DNA of 64,000 bases from Oegoconia quadripuncta (GCA_949316235.1 OX438748.1:124001-188000), one strand, 5' to 3'; numbered from the stretch's first letter, positions 60,001 to 61,856 are shown. Made by a program: numbers and translations. Notes: generated from the sequence alone by a model not told the origin.

Positions 60001-60436
60001 GGTTACAAACTCTGCTGCTATACCAAAAAGTTGCGGGTTCGAATCCCGCTAGGAGCATATGTTTGTATGATGAATACAGACATGTGTTCCCGAGTTATGG
60101 ATGTTTTTCAATGTATTTACTTACAAAAAAAACTGTATTTGTGTAGTTTATCAACCATCTGGTATCTATAATACAGGCCTAGTTGCTTAGCGTGGAACTA
60201 GATGACGCTGTGTGTATGTGCAAAGATATTTATATTTATGTTCCTAGTGCTGGTATCGTTATAGCTTTGGTAGAGGCTCAGAAGTATATAATATAGTGCT
60301 GCGTCCGCAGCCGCATTCTGTGTTGGTTAGTTCATAGGTGCGACGTTAGAGAGGGTAGTGCGCACTGACCTTTGAAGAGATGCGCGGCGAGCACGAGCGC
60401 GCAGGTGAGGCCGTGCCGGCGCCAGGCCGCGCCCAT
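8930..60436 (-). CDS. Dpr-family two-Ig-domain cell-surface protein (zig-8-like), complete, 6 coding exons
   Basis: Joining 60370-60436, 13424-13557, 12671-12905, 11036-11229, 9835-9940 and 8930-9099 gives an open frame of 301 residues; all five introns are GT-AG and phases match (1, 0, 1, 0, 1). Order: signal peptide (about 1-22), Ig1 with C66, W78 and C128, Ig2 with C169, W183 and C229, a Pro/Ala/Arg-rich linker, and a hydrophobic C-terminus (about 287-301). Family hallmarks are GPYFD, SVSWIRRRD, HILTV, YECQV, LNVVVPK, DLYVK, YIFWYH and SVVLHVLSGE. N-glycosylation sequons lie at N53, N73 and N227. Known for the family: Dprs are neuronal surface proteins, many GPI-linked, that bind DIP proteins to specify synaptic partners. 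Inferred here: same role. The exact Drosophila orthologue cannot be set by eye, so no symbol is given. The 46.8-kb first intron is typical of neuronal adhesion genes. Confidence 0.93.
9108..9181. repeat. (CA)n/(TG)n microsatellite at the exon 6 splice acceptor
   Basis: Plus strand is CA repeats with CG variants. On the transcribed strand it reads (TG)n and runs straight into the acceptor GGTTGCAG at 9100, taking the place of a normal polypyrimidine tract. Confidence 0.95.
9182..9834. other. dpr intron 5, remainder
   Basis: AT-rich with no recognised repeat. If unspliced, translation would pass the exon 5 donor for 14 codons from the split glycine and stop at TAA. Confidence 0.6.
9835..9940 (-). 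CDS. dpr-family gene, coding exon 5 (end of Ig2)
   Basis: Acceptor ATTGCAG ends at 9941 and donor GTAGGC starts at 9834. It codes for LIIYNPRREDSGNYSCSP with the last Ig2 cysteine (C229) in the DxGxYxC motif, the NYS sequon, and the SVVLHVLS strand that closes Ig2. The exon is only 106 bases and too short to stand out as an ORF. Confidence 0.92.
10068..10265 (-). mobile_element. non-autonomous Helitron-like element, inverted
   Basis: The inverted 3' end reads ACTAGCTGTTGGCCGCGACT with a stem (CCGCGACTTCGGTCGCG) next to CTAG, the layout of a Helitron end. The other end is the complement of TCCTAACTAATATTATAA. The same pair of ends recurs at 26213, 35740, 47585 and 51872. It lies in dpr intron 4. 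Confidence 0.65.
10490..10900 (+). repeat. SINE family B, two degraded copies in dpr intron 4
   Basis: The first (about 10490-10700) keeps the B-box GGTTCGAATCCCGCGAG and the GAGTCATGGATGTTTA body. The second (about 10729-10885) starts at the body and ends with TTTGAGACTAGATGATTGG. The pair is within 150 bp of the exon 4 donor. Confidence 0.8.
11036..11229 (-). CDS. dpr-family gene, coding exon 4 (first part of Ig2)
   Basis: Acceptor TTCCAG ends at 11230; donor GTGAGC starts at 11035. After the split valine it codes for PKIEIVG, SDLYVKAGSTVSLKC (C169) and YIFWYHNDE (W183), the core of Ig2. The open frame runs past the donor for some codons, but the strong GTGAGC and the phase-0 fit to exon 5 set the end. 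Confidence 0.93.
11281..11940 (-). mobile_element. CR1/jockey-like LINE 3' end, inverted, with a nested insertion, dpr intron 3
   Basis: 11281-11321 is the complement of the terminal part (CCTACAAAATAAAGCATTTT-like); 11560-11940 is the complement of the region ahead, including TTGCGGAGGCGACTTATGTG. It matches the plus-strand copy at 58660-59110. Between them, 11322-11559 holds a foreign insert that starts with (GATA)n and has the look of another inverted LINE tail; TTAA flanks both sides. Confidence 0.78.
11941..12670. other. dpr intron 3, remainder
   Basis: AT-rich, no recognised repeat. It carries the donor GTGAGC of exon 3 at the right end. Confidence 0.5.
12671..12905 (-). CDS. dpr-family gene, coding exon 3 (main part of Ig1)
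   Basis: Acceptor GACAG ends at 12906 and donor GTGAGC starts at 12670. The exon codes for the NKS sequon, the tryptophan of VSWIRRRD (W78), the DERF strand, and DAGVYECQV with the second Ig1 cysteine (C128). This is the domain through which Dpr proteins contact DIPs in Drosophila structures. It ends in LNVV plus one base (phase 1). Confidence 0.95.
12906..13423. other. dpr intron 2
   Basis: 518 bp, GT-AG. Nothing else is recognised apart from a degraded B-box-like GGTTCGATTCCC near 12994. Confidence 0.6.
13424..13557 (-). CDS. dpr-family gene, coding exon 2 (start of Ig1)
   Basis: Acceptor GTTGCAG ends at 13558 and the donor GTAACC starts at 13423. The 44 complete codons carry the linker after the signal peptide, the GLYTGPYFDPS motif that opens Ig1 in Dpr proteins, the NNIT sequon (N53) and the first Ig1 cysteine (C66, in YLPCK). 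The 5' side of the acceptor has only a weak pyrimidine tract and an inverted SINE starts about 50 bp away. Confidence 0.92.
13604..13800 (+). repeat. SINE family A, internally deleted
   Basis: Head with GTGGTGTAGTAGTTAG and B-box GGATTCGAATCCCGCC, then a jump across the GAATACGG section to ATGTATTCGTGTAGTTTATT and the usual end. It sits close to the exon 2 acceptor, inverted to the gene. Confidence 0.88.
13801..14480. other. intron 1, no recognised feature
   Basis: AT-rich; a GC-rich patch around 14200-14270 (GATCCGGATCCGGACCC) has no recognised identity. Confidence 0.45.
14485..14685 (+). repeat. dispersed lepidopteran repeat (GGGCAAACGAGCAAGAGG type)
   Basis: Begins after T-rich runs, then GGGCAAACGAGC, CACCTGATGGTAAGTG and TTGCCGGCCTTTAAGGAAGG. 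I recall such a block as common in lepidopteran introns and UTRs; its class is not certain from sequence. Confidence 0.6.
14690..16580. other. intron 1, repeat-poor stretch
   Basis: No coding signal. A small hairpin, AAACCCG TCGTCGT CGGGTTT, lies at about 15329-15349. A GC-rich patch lies at 16100-16265. Confidence 0.45.
16585..16820 (+). repeat. SINE family B, near full length
   Basis: Head GATCGGTTGGTTTAGTGG, B-box GGTTCGATTCCCGCG, body GAGTCATGGATC, and the end GGGACTAGATGATTGGTGTA plus (ATTT)n. Confidence 0.9.
16821..17685. other. intron 1 GC-rich island with homeodomain-like cores
   Basis: Repeat-poor. TTAATTACG, CAATTATGTAAATTAATTAG and TTCATTAATTG lie between GC-rich blocks at 17120-17180, 17460-17510 and 17570-17625. 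A regulatory role is inference only. Confidence 0.35.
17686..17950 (-). repeat. SINE family A, inverted, full length
   Basis: Complement of tail (GCCATCTAGTTCCACACTAAG) to head (CAACTACATCAAACAGGTCG), with inverted B-box GCGAGATTCGAAACTGCG. Confidence 0.9.
17951..19220. other. intron 1, no recognised repeat
   Basis: GC-rich patches near 18080-18120, 18850-18910 and 18980-19020 in AT-rich DNA. No coding support. Confidence 0.4.
19225..19395 (-). mobile_element. CR1/jockey-like LINE 3' end, inverted
   Basis: Complement of the same terminus as 11281 and 58960: AATGCTTTATTTTGTAGG, GGCAATTTTCCCCTGAGAAG, CAAGCAAGAAACTCG. 5'-truncated, which is usual for LINE insertions. Confidence 0.85.
19534..19745 (+). 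repeat. SINE family B
   Basis: Starts in the head at GTCGACCGATGGTG, shortened relative to 16585, with B-box GGTTCGAACCCCGCGAG and the full body to GGGACTAGATAATTGGTGTA. Confidence 0.87.
19975..20065 (-). repeat. SINE family C, inverted 3' fragment
   Basis: Complement of the terminal 85 bp: CAACGGGTTAGC, GACCTCAATCAAAGCTGATG, AGATGAGGCCGAAGGTG. Confidence 0.75.
20176..20195. repeat. poly-G run, about 20
   Basis: Uninterrupted G tract. The length is doubtful because such runs are unreliable in sequencing. Confidence 0.85.
20578..20770 (+). mobile_element. Helitron-like element, 5' part
   Basis: TCCCAACTAATATTA start, then a body like the 51872 copy (GGCTGGACACATTTGG, TTTATCCCGG). The CTAG end is missing. 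Confidence 0.6.
20861..21209. mobile_element. MITE with about 45-bp terminal inverted repeats
   Basis: 20861-20905 and the complement of 21165-21209 agree at all but a few bases (AGTGGCGCCCTCATTGGATA against the same with one change). Inner segments also pair loosely (TACCTAAATACC and its partner near 21082). No transposase inside. The family is not identified. Confidence 0.85.
21178..21440 (-). pseudogene. open reading frame with one membrane segment, unidentified
   Basis: From about 21440 down to a stop near 21178 the frame is open, with a hydrophobic segment (VYFTLAAVTLLALMVVYGI) followed by a basic region (HFRSKARNWLRR). The last codons lie in the right arm of the MITE, so the natural C-terminus is lost or never existed. 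The layout resembles the membrane end of a surface protein, but no family is recognised. It may be an accidental ORF. Confidence 0.2.
21441..23800. other. intron 1, repeat-poor stretch with CpG-rich islands
   Basis: GC patches at 21480-21530 and 21690-21750 (with TGACGTCA near 21713) and at 22180-22300 (many CTACG/GCTACG words). Another CRE-like TGACGTCA lies near 23115. A short (CTTGT)n run is at 22420-22436. No gene is supported. Confidence 0.4.
23808..24050. repeat. dispersed repeat with short ACCCGAC/GTCGGGT ends
   Basis: Begins TTTTTACCCGACATTCCCAA and ends GCGGTCGGGTTTTTAA, forming a short inverted pair; a (TATG/TG)n tract lies inside. I recall similar blocks in many Lepidoptera. It may be a MITE or a LINE tail. 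Confidence 0.5.
24051..24995. other. intron 1, no recognised feature
   Basis: Mixed composition. A GC-rich patch lies at 24690-24860. No coding support. Confidence 0.4.
24998..25450 (+). repeat. SINE family C split by an RTE-like LINE tail
   Basis: 24998-25046 is the middle of family C (GGTTTGGTTGGTGGTAGGGC); the SINE resumes at about 25270 (TCTGTCGCCAAGCAATAG) and runs to TAACCCG. The inserted 25048-25265 codes for the RTE-like VLEWRPRTGKC and ends in (GATA)n-rich DNA. Confidence 0.8.
25048..25265 (+). mobile_element. RTE-like LINE 3' end inside a SINE
   Basis: GTGGAGACCACGCACCGGCA translates as WRPRTGK, a motif of the ORF end in RTE-type elements; the copies at 44393 and 59272 are the same region inverted. 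5'-truncated. Confidence 0.7.
25451..26210. other. intron 1, no recognised feature
   Basis: AT-rich. A G-rich tract is at 25970-25991. No coding support. Confidence 0.4.
26213..26370 (+). mobile_element. Helitron-like element, internally deleted
   Basis: Start ATAACTAATGTTATAAATGC, body TTCCCTCGGGATAAACAAAG, and end GCCGCGGGCGGAAAGCTAGT. Has both ends and lacks about 60 bp present in the 47585 copy. Confidence 0.68.
26371..27365. other. intron 1, no recognised feature
   Basis: AT-rich to 27000, then a GC-richer part to 27260 without coding support. Confidence 0.4.
27370..27870 (+). pseudogene. RTE-like LINE, C-terminal part of the reverse transcriptase ORF
   Basis: Frames give LMYGSECW, HESRINAVEMRSLR, RWVGHIERMSEKRLTKEIYN and GKGRPRGTYVNQV, the conserved end of an RTE-type polyprotein after the RT domain. 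One or more frameshifts lie at 27480-27570. It codes for no active enzyme. An inverted relative is at 37308-37545. Confidence 0.75.
28015..28170 (+). mobile_element. LINE 3' tail ending TGTGCAATAAAGTATAC
   Basis: GTCTGGTAGAAGTCGCTCATTAGCGGTAGGACCGC and TGTGCAATAAAG form a known type of lepidopteran LINE end. Related copies end at 38765 and 41960. Confidence 0.6.
28171..28648. other. intron 1, no recognised feature
   Basis: AT-rich. Nothing recognised. Confidence 0.4.
28708..28971 (-). repeat. SINE family A, inverted, nested in SINE C
   Basis: GCCATCTAGTTCCACACTAAG at the left, inverted B-box GCGGGATTCGAACCTGCGAC, and CCACTACACCAAACAGGTCG at the right: a full-length copy. Confidence 0.92.
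28973..29500. repeat. 8 tandem copies of a 66-bp unit derived from SINE C
   Basis: Units start at 28973 and every 66 bp to 29435. They are nearly identical; the last has GCTAG where others have GCCAG. The unit corresponds to the inverted middle of SINE C (AACATTGTTGCTTGGC to GTCAACATTT). Confidence 0.97.
29721..30550. mobile_element. foldback element with about 270-bp inverted arms
   Basis: Arms 29721-29993 and 30282-30550 are near-perfect complements; the spacer is about 288 bp. Ends read TACAGGGCGTCCCAAAGTTA. TACTCGTA stands next to both outer ends (29713-29720 and 30551-30558), a likely 8-bp target duplication; a TA duplication is the alternative. No transposase. Each arm includes a B-box-like GGTTCGATTCCCAGCC (inverted in the left arm). 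Confidence 0.93.
30559..32870. other. intron 1, largely unrecognised
   Basis: A dispersed-repeat piece lies at 31555-31600 (CCACGCGGGCGCAGTGCGGATTGG type). A GC-rich block at 32010-32070 is followed by CCTAATTGTCATTAG near 32125. A TGGGCAGGCGGGTCGGTGATCG piece near 32715 resembles one near 34575. No coding support. Confidence 0.4.
32905..33160 (+). repeat. SINE family B, diverged head
   Basis: GTTTGATGTAGTGAATAGTG head, degraded B-box GGGTTGGAATACCGCG, then the standard body and the end GGGACTAGCTGATTGGTGTA. Confidence 0.85.
33618..33635. repeat. poly-G run, about 18
   Basis: Uninterrupted G tract; length uncertain for technical reasons. Confidence 0.85.
33775..33850 (-). mobile_element. 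Helitron-like 5' end, inverted fragment
   Basis: TGCCTATATGTTAATCCAGG and TAATATTAGTTGGGAT are the complement of the 5' part of the elements at 35740 and 51872. It abuts the MITE that follows. Confidence 0.55.
33851..34324. mobile_element. MITE of about 470 bp with about 38-bp imperfect terminal repeats
   Basis: Left end ATACAGGGTCTAACAAAGTT and AACCCGACAAAAGTTG; the complement of the right end is ATATAAGGGATAACAAAATT and AGCCCGACAAACTTTG. No transposase. It sits exactly against the Helitron-like 5' end. Confidence 0.65.
34355..34615 (+). repeat. dispersed repeat (CCCGTGTCTTTCCGTGAGCG type)
   Basis: ACAAAAGGCGACTAAGGGAC and AAGCGCACTGTTGGACATAAGC belong to dispersed lepidopteran sequence; related pieces are near 38480 and, inverted, near 33270. 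It is probably LINE-derived. Confidence 0.5.
34616..35738. other. intron 1 repeat-poor island, possible enhancer
   Basis: Holds GC-rich blocks (35040-35160) and, at 35280-35530, closely spaced words such as GAATATTCATGAGG, GGTTAATTCC, ACCAATTAACG and GGAATTGCACA. No ORF is credible. A regulatory role is inference. Confidence 0.35.
35740..35912 (+). mobile_element. Helitron-like element, 3' end missing
   Basis: TCCAACTAATATTATAAATG start, TTGTTGCTCAATCAGAGCG and AAGTGAGTAGTTCCAG body. CTAG end absent. Confidence 0.65.
35913..37300. other. intron 1, no recognised feature
   Basis: AT-rich. ORFs at 36225-36536 and 36745-37040 were read and match nothing known to me. Confidence 0.4.
37308..37545 (-). 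mobile_element. RTE-like LINE 3' part, inverted
   Basis: Minus strand gives MKHVIRMEETKVVYRDR, parallel to MKHLLRVQEAKVLCQDH at 27745, then the same 3' UTR start ending at a CAACGGGCAACAAGC segment. Confidence 0.65.
37546..38430. other. intron 1 repeat-poor island
   Basis: TGAATATTCAATCCGTG, GCGTAATTGG and GGGTAATTCGG lie beside a C-rich block at 37705-37735. ORFs at 37911-38272 are not supported. Confidence 0.35.
38440..38770 (+). mobile_element. dispersed LINE-like 3' sequence with TGTGCAATAAAG end
   Basis: 38460-38520 has the TTTTCCCGTGGGTGTCGTC block; 38636-38765 has TGCTGGAAGAGATTGC and TTGTGCAATAAAGAATA, a tail type shared with 28015 and 41850. Confidence 0.6.
38771..40038. other. intron 1, no recognised feature
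   Basis: Small ORFs (39122-39340, 39658-39879) are unlike known proteins and lack splice support. GC patch at 39400-39470. Confidence 0.35.
40039..40112. repeat. two adjacent perfect hairpins, both with loop CTAT
   Basis: Hairpin 1: arms 40039-40058 and 40063-40082, 20 bp perfect (21 with the next pair). Hairpin 2: arms 40091-40099 and 40104-40112, 9 bp perfect. Both have the loop CTAT and are 8 bases apart. Confidence 0.97.
40323..40995. repeat. 32-bp tandem array, about 21 copies
   Basis: Unit from GTCAAACATGACAG to GGCTGTCCACACT, spaced at 32 bp from 40323. The first 16 or so are identical; changes cluster in the last units (ACTGTC to GCTGTC, CGG to CCC, CAG to CAA). Each unit has two inverted pairs, TGTC/GACA and GACAG/CTGTC. 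Confidence 0.97.
41370..41515 (+). repeat. dispersed repeat (GCGCACTGGGCCCACGTGG type)
   Basis: CACTGGGCCCACGTGGTCTG and AGGCCCATACCCTTGGCTAG belong to a repeat also present inverted at 31555. Likely LINE-derived. Confidence 0.45.
41850..41965 (+). mobile_element. LINE 3' tail ending TGTGCAATAAAATTATAAAT
   Basis: TTGCTGGAAGAAATC, TTTTTAGAGATAAGCC and GTGTGCAATAAAATTA; same tail type as 38636. Confidence 0.65.
41966..44265. other. intron 1, largely unrecognised
   Basis: 42880-43130 may be an inverted LINE piece: the minus strand reads TTGEERFSTGNHILVKIALYD, but the family is not certain. 43200-43340 is repeat-poor with TTTAATTGCAC, GTGGATTAGG and GTAAACAAC. A G-rich run is at 44150-44166. 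Confidence 0.35.
44267..44390 (+). repeat. SINE family B, 3'-truncated
   Basis: ACCGATTAGTGTAGTAGG head, degraded B-box GCGAATTTGAATTCCGC, and body up to GAGTCATGAATAC, where the inverted RTE-like LINE begins. Confidence 0.75.
44393..44840 (-). pseudogene. RTE-like LINE, ORF end and 3' UTR, inverted
   Basis: The minus strand yields WQWAGHIA, VGRSLTRWTDD, NRRMQSPSNRSL and EAYVEQWT-like segments in shifting frames, the conserved end of RTE-type ORFs, followed by the ATGATGATG-type tail (44393). Broken by frameshifts. Confidence 0.78.
44841..45830. other. intron 1 repeat-poor island
   Basis: 45100-45310 has GAGTAATTACCAC, CCAATTACAGCTGG, ACAGGTGGCTG and AACTAATTAAATT close together. No gene is seen. 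Confidence 0.35.
45833..46115 (-). repeat. SINE family E, inverted
   Basis: CCCACTGCACGGATATAGG, AGGCATGCAGGTTTCC and inverted head GGAATCGAACCACGACC to AACCGCTGATCCACTGAC; pairs with the copy at 960. Confidence 0.8.
46116..46780. other. intron 1, GC-rich block, no gene
   Basis: GC-rich at 46270-46450. Nothing recognised. Confidence 0.4.
46783..46972 (+). repeat. SINE family C, 5'-truncated and diverged
   Basis: GGTTTGGTTAGCC, CATCTTATCTAAATCTG, TTGTTGTGTTCCGGTTG and ATTGAGGTCAGGCGC, ending at TTGCGCATAAATAA. Confidence 0.8.
46973..47580. other. intron 1, CpG-rich stretch
   Basis: (CCCCG)n-like C-rich tract at 47103-47127; CpG-rich at 47270-47460. ORFs here are not supported by any recognised motif. 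Confidence 0.4.
47585..47799 (+). mobile_element. Helitron-like element, both ends present
   Basis: Start TCTAACTAATATCATAAATG, GTTTGTTGCTCAATCACGG, TTCCCGCGGGATAAAC, and end GCCGCGGGTGGAATGCTAG followed by T. Near the full length for the group here. Confidence 0.72.
48125..48610 (-). pseudogene. LINE endonuclease-domain relic, inverted
   Basis: The minus strand gives ERGFATLNVREGMVSKIEEV and KVCDTTKH (48374-48620), then CERRIEKGKENE, a frameshift, and IIILEDFNGWVVVYEHDDG (48130-48270). DFNGWV matches the GDFNAxxG block of APE-type endonucleases of non-LTR elements. Broken by stops and frameshifts. Confidence 0.6.
48611..49295. other. intron 1, no recognised feature
   Basis: Mixed composition. 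ORFs at 48613-48831 and 48875-49117 do not resemble known proteins. Confidence 0.35.
49300..49780 (-). pseudogene. R1/I-like LINE, C-terminal RNase H/zinc-knuckle relic, inverted
   Basis: Minus strand codes for VSQFLTGHGNFKGTLFS and SPECGYTEQTAHHILCDCPR. The LTGHG.F...L and C...E...H.L..CP.. pattern ends the ORF2 of R1-type retrotransposons. A frameshift separates it from the upstream piece at 49541-49771. Confidence 0.7.
49800..49950. other. AT-rich spacer between LINE relics
   Basis: Very AT-rich; nothing recognised. Confidence 0.4.
49954..50350 (-). pseudogene. LINE zinc-knuckle tail relic, inverted (second element)
   Basis: Minus strand gives SQTMDHVLSCPACPDRC, then DDLLNATDSAVRVAKFWS. 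This is the CPAC...DDL...VA.FW end common in insect non-LTR elements. Frame breaks follow. Confidence 0.65.
50351..50930. other. intron 1, with short G-rich and C-rich tracts
   Basis: (GGGTGCG)n at about 50696-50725 and a C-rich tract at 50805-50845. No gene. Confidence 0.5.
50935..51030 (-). repeat. SINE family B, inverted 3' fragment
   Basis: AATATTTGGGACACTTACAC and CAATCATCTAGTCCCAAAC are the complement of the family B end; 5' part absent. Confidence 0.82.
51355..51550 (-). repeat. LINE-tail-like repeat, inverted
   Basis: AATAATAATAATAAAAGGC, CATTTATTCATCACAAAA and GACTCAGCAGTGCTGCTG; loosely similar to the insert at 11322-11559. Class uncertain. Confidence 0.4.
51872..52074 (+). mobile_element. 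Helitron-like element, both ends present
   Basis: TCCCAACTAATATTATAAAT start with a TG-rich stretch, GCTGGACGGATTTGGATG, and end AAGTCGCGGGCGGAAAGCTAG, then T. Confidence 0.72.
52075..52790. other. intron 1, no recognised repeat
   Basis: Repeated CGTAGC/GCTACG words at 52570-52640. No gene. Confidence 0.4.
52795..53117 (+). repeat. SINE family C, full length
   Basis: GGCTCAATGTAAACAACATT, B-box GGTTCGATCCCCAGC, body, and end AACCCGTTGTGCATAAAAAA. Confidence 0.92.
53130..53832 (+). repeat. SINE family A split by another repeat
   Basis: 53130-53243 holds the body to CTGGTATCCATAAT; 53762-53832 resumes with ACAAGCCTAGTCGC and ends GGATATTTATTTATG. The tRNA-like head is missing. Confidence 0.85.
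53244..53761 (+). mobile_element. dispersed element inserted in SINE A
   Basis: Starts with a T run, then ACCACAATCTCACCTGATGG, ACGCCGGAAGGGAGTTCGATG and CCTTCCCACGCCTAGTGG, a block I recall from other Lepidoptera. Three copies of TGAATGATCACCTC-like sequence lie near 53618-53650. Class unclear; no TIRs seen. Confidence 0.6.
53833..54570. other. intron 1, AT-rich, no recognised feature
   Basis: A (GTT)n run lies at 54455-54470. Nothing else. Confidence 0.4.
54575..54720 (+). pseudogene. BEL/Pao-like integrase fragment
   Basis: Translates to TIDYCGPFFIKQSRARSV and VCIWVCF, close to the DYAGPF...K.SR.R...KAYICLFVC block of BEL/Pao integrases, with the first catalytic Asp in DYCGP. Only about 45 codons remain; no LTRs were found near. 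Confidence 0.5.
54721..55245. other. intron 1, no recognised feature
   Basis: GTTTAATTAACGCTAATTG near 54914 is a homeodomain-like cluster. Two copies of a 20-bp block beginning ACATCAAATATTTGGGC lie near 55195-55230. Confidence 0.4.
55250..57540 (+). pseudogene. CR1/jockey-like LINE with broken reverse transcriptase, near-complete 3' end
   Basis: Pieces in order: LLDLGKTFDTI (RT block with the first Asp, 55290), CVVPQGCIFGPIFS (55450), then NDVNSVISKVVEWFTSNNLL (56540), TLFLGIMLDKGLQWGPHI (56690), YGILLWGNA (56870) and ILTLASQYIYENLMYV (56995), the thumb region after RT. The YADD catalytic block is not seen, so it is inactive. The 3' UTR has AGAGCAACCCCCGAGTTTCTTGCTCG and ends in AATAAAACATTTTTGATTTG, as in the copies at 11281, 19225 and 58960. 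The stretch 55500-56450 is degraded. Confidence 0.8.
57541..58068. other. intron 1 GC-rich repeat-poor island
   Basis: 57650-57920 alternates GC-rich blocks with CTTGACGTCATTACTGG, TTATAATTAGGG and GAACAATAAACGC, resembling CRE, Hox and Sox/Fox sites. Inference only. Confidence 0.35.
58072..58165 (+). repeat. SINE family A, internally deleted fragment
   Basis: GGGCATATGTTTGTATGATA, CGGACATGTGTACCCGA, then a jump to TCTGGTATCCATAATATAAG. Confidence 0.82.
58170..58650. other. intron 1, no recognised feature
   Basis: Short GC-rich patch at 58500-58590. No gene. Confidence 0.4.
58655..59112 (+). mobile_element. CR1/jockey-like LINE 3' end, 5'-truncated
   Basis: Runs from AAGTCGCCTCCGCAAAGTC through GCAACCTCACGAGTTTCTTG to AAAATAAAGCATTTTTG and (GTTTTGATTT). 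The complement of its 5' part matches 11880-11935. Confidence 0.87.
59270..59485 (-). mobile_element. RTE-like LINE 3' end, inverted
   Basis: ATCATCATATCAGCTACACG, CGTCCACTGCTCAAACTTAGG and GTGCGTGGTCTCCACTCG are the complement of the RTE-like end at 25048 and 44393. Confidence 0.75.
59486..59928. other. intron 1, no recognised feature
   Basis: Nothing recognised. Confidence 0.4.
59931..60309. repeat. 50-bp direct repeats flanking a SINE
   Basis: TAGCTTTAGTAGAGGCTCAG to TAGTGCTCCGT (about 59936-59981) recurs as TAGCTTTGGTAGAGGCTCAG to TAGTGCTGCGT (about 60260-60305), with few differences. SINE A lies between. The right copy is about 60 bp from the exon 1 donor. Confidence 0.9.
59984..60240 (+). 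repeat. SINE family A, full length
   Basis: GACCTGTTTAGTGTAGTGG head, B-box GGGTTCGAATCCCGCTAGG, body, and end GCAAAGATATTTATATTTATG. Confidence 0.93.
60370..60436 (-). CDS. dpr-family gene, coding exon 1 (signal peptide)
   Basis: ATG at 60434-60436 opens a short basic N-terminus (MGAAWRRHG) followed by a hydrophobic core (LTCALVLAAHLF), a standard secretory signal. The exon ends with one base of a split codon before a GTCAGT donor at 60369. That phase 1 fits exon 2, giving the join HLFK-V-LSCG. The exon is very GC-rich. A CAG acceptor-like site upstream puts a possible exon start at 60475, so any further 5' UTR exon would lie beyond it. Confidence 0.85.
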
Positions 60437-60475
60437 GCTGCCCCGCTCCGCGCGCCGCCCAACGCGCCACTGCCT
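60437..60475 (-). other. probable 5' UTR part of exon 1 with 3' splice site
   Basis: Read on the minus strand, GTTGGTTGCAG ends at 60476 just upstream of a GC-rich stretch leading into the ATG. It looks like a 3' splice site, so the transcription start probably lies further upstream, possibly outside the window. No promoter motif was identified with confidence. Confidence 0.45.
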
Positions 60476-60628
60476 CTGCAACCAACACCGGACCTCATAC
60501 ACCAACCGTCACCAATCACCGCACTTACCTTAATCTTATCTCAATATCTTTATTGTACACAAAATTGTTACAGAAATATGCATTGTATATAAAATGTACA
60601 AATTCTTACGTTTCGTTTACGTTTTAAC

Positions 60629-60957
60629 CGCCTCCGTGGCTTAATGTAAACAACATTGGGTCTACGATTCGGAGGTCGCGGGTTCGATACCCAGCGGGGT
60701 ACATGTTTAAGTACTCGGTTTGGTTGGTGGTAGGGCATTTTAAATGTCCGCCTGGCTAGCTACCACCATTTTATCTAAATCTGCCGCCAAGCAGCAATGT
60801 TAATTGCATTGTTGTGTTCCGGTTGTCAGAGATAAGATAGCCAGCCCCCAAATGTGTTGGGGTTTCCGGGTCAATACGCTTCCACCTTCGACCTCATCTT
60901 CACTTAACATCAGGTGTGATTGAGGTCAAGAACGAACCCGTCGTGCATTAAAAAAAA
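60629..60957 (+). repeat. SINE family C, full length
   Basis: CCGCCTCCGTGGCTTAATG head, B-box GGTTCGATACCCAGC, and end AACCCGTCGTGCATTAAAAA. It was used as the reference for the other copies. Confidence 0.93.
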
Positions 60958-61031
60958 CTGTAACACAAATATCTATGCTCAGTGTTTCAACGCAACGTAA
61001 GGTTGACAAAACGGAGGTAGTGGGTGCGATT

Positions 61032-61228
61032 TGAGGACCGATTGGTGTGATGGATAATGACCCTGTTACCGAAACCAACGGTTGCAGGTTCGAATCTCGC
61101 GAGGGGTAAATATTTGTGTGATGAAAACAAACATTTATTCCCGAGTCATGGATGTTTATATAAACATTATGTTTATCCTTTATCTAGTATCGATAGGCCA
61201 GGTTTTGCTTAGTTTGGAACAAGATGAT
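61032..61228 (+). repeat. SINE family B, cut off by a foldback element
   Basis: GACCGATTGGTGTGATGG head, B-box GGTTCGAATCTCGCGAG, and body to TTTGGAACAAGATGAT; the family end is missing at the foldback boundary. Confidence 0.88.
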
Positions 61229-61856
61229 CCCACCAAAAACATTCTGTAAAAAACTAGCCAAGTCTCGATGGAGCTGCTTGATTATCTCTAAAAAGTAATG
61301 AAATCTATACAAAGTCGTGCCAAGTGTAAGGTTCCTTACTGCGATTTCTTTATTATTATAGTTAATGTTGTGTGACTTGGCCGTTGAAGGGTACACAGGG
61401 GTACAAAACCAGGTGCTCCATGACGCCATTGCACCAATCTGTCGCCAGAACCGCTATTAATGTTATTAATTATGTTATTAAGAATGTTCAACGGCAAACT
61501 ATTAGCGAATAATCTGTGTGGCGTTTACATAACATTCTTTATACGTTAGTGGCTTTATCGAGCCTACAATTGACTGGTTATTGAATCAACGTTTTCCAAG
61601 TGGCAATTTTCCATCGTCAATGCGTAGCGGTTCTGGCGACAGATTGGTGCAATGGTGTCATGGAGCACCTGATTTTGTACCCCTGTGTACCCTTCAACGG
61701 CCAAGTCACACAACATTAACTATAATAATAAAGAAATCGCAGTAAGGAACCTTACACTTGGCACGACTTTGTATAGATTTCATTACTTTTTAGAGATAAT
61801 CAAGCAGCTCCATCGAGACTTGGCTAGTTTTTTACAGAATGTTTTTGGTGGGATTT
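61229..61856. mobile_element. foldback element, arms about 227 bp
   Basis: 61229-61455 is repeated as its complement at about 61627-61856 with very few differences; the spacer is about 170 bp. Outer ends read ATCCCACCAAAAACATTCTG. No transposase. Confidence 0.92.
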
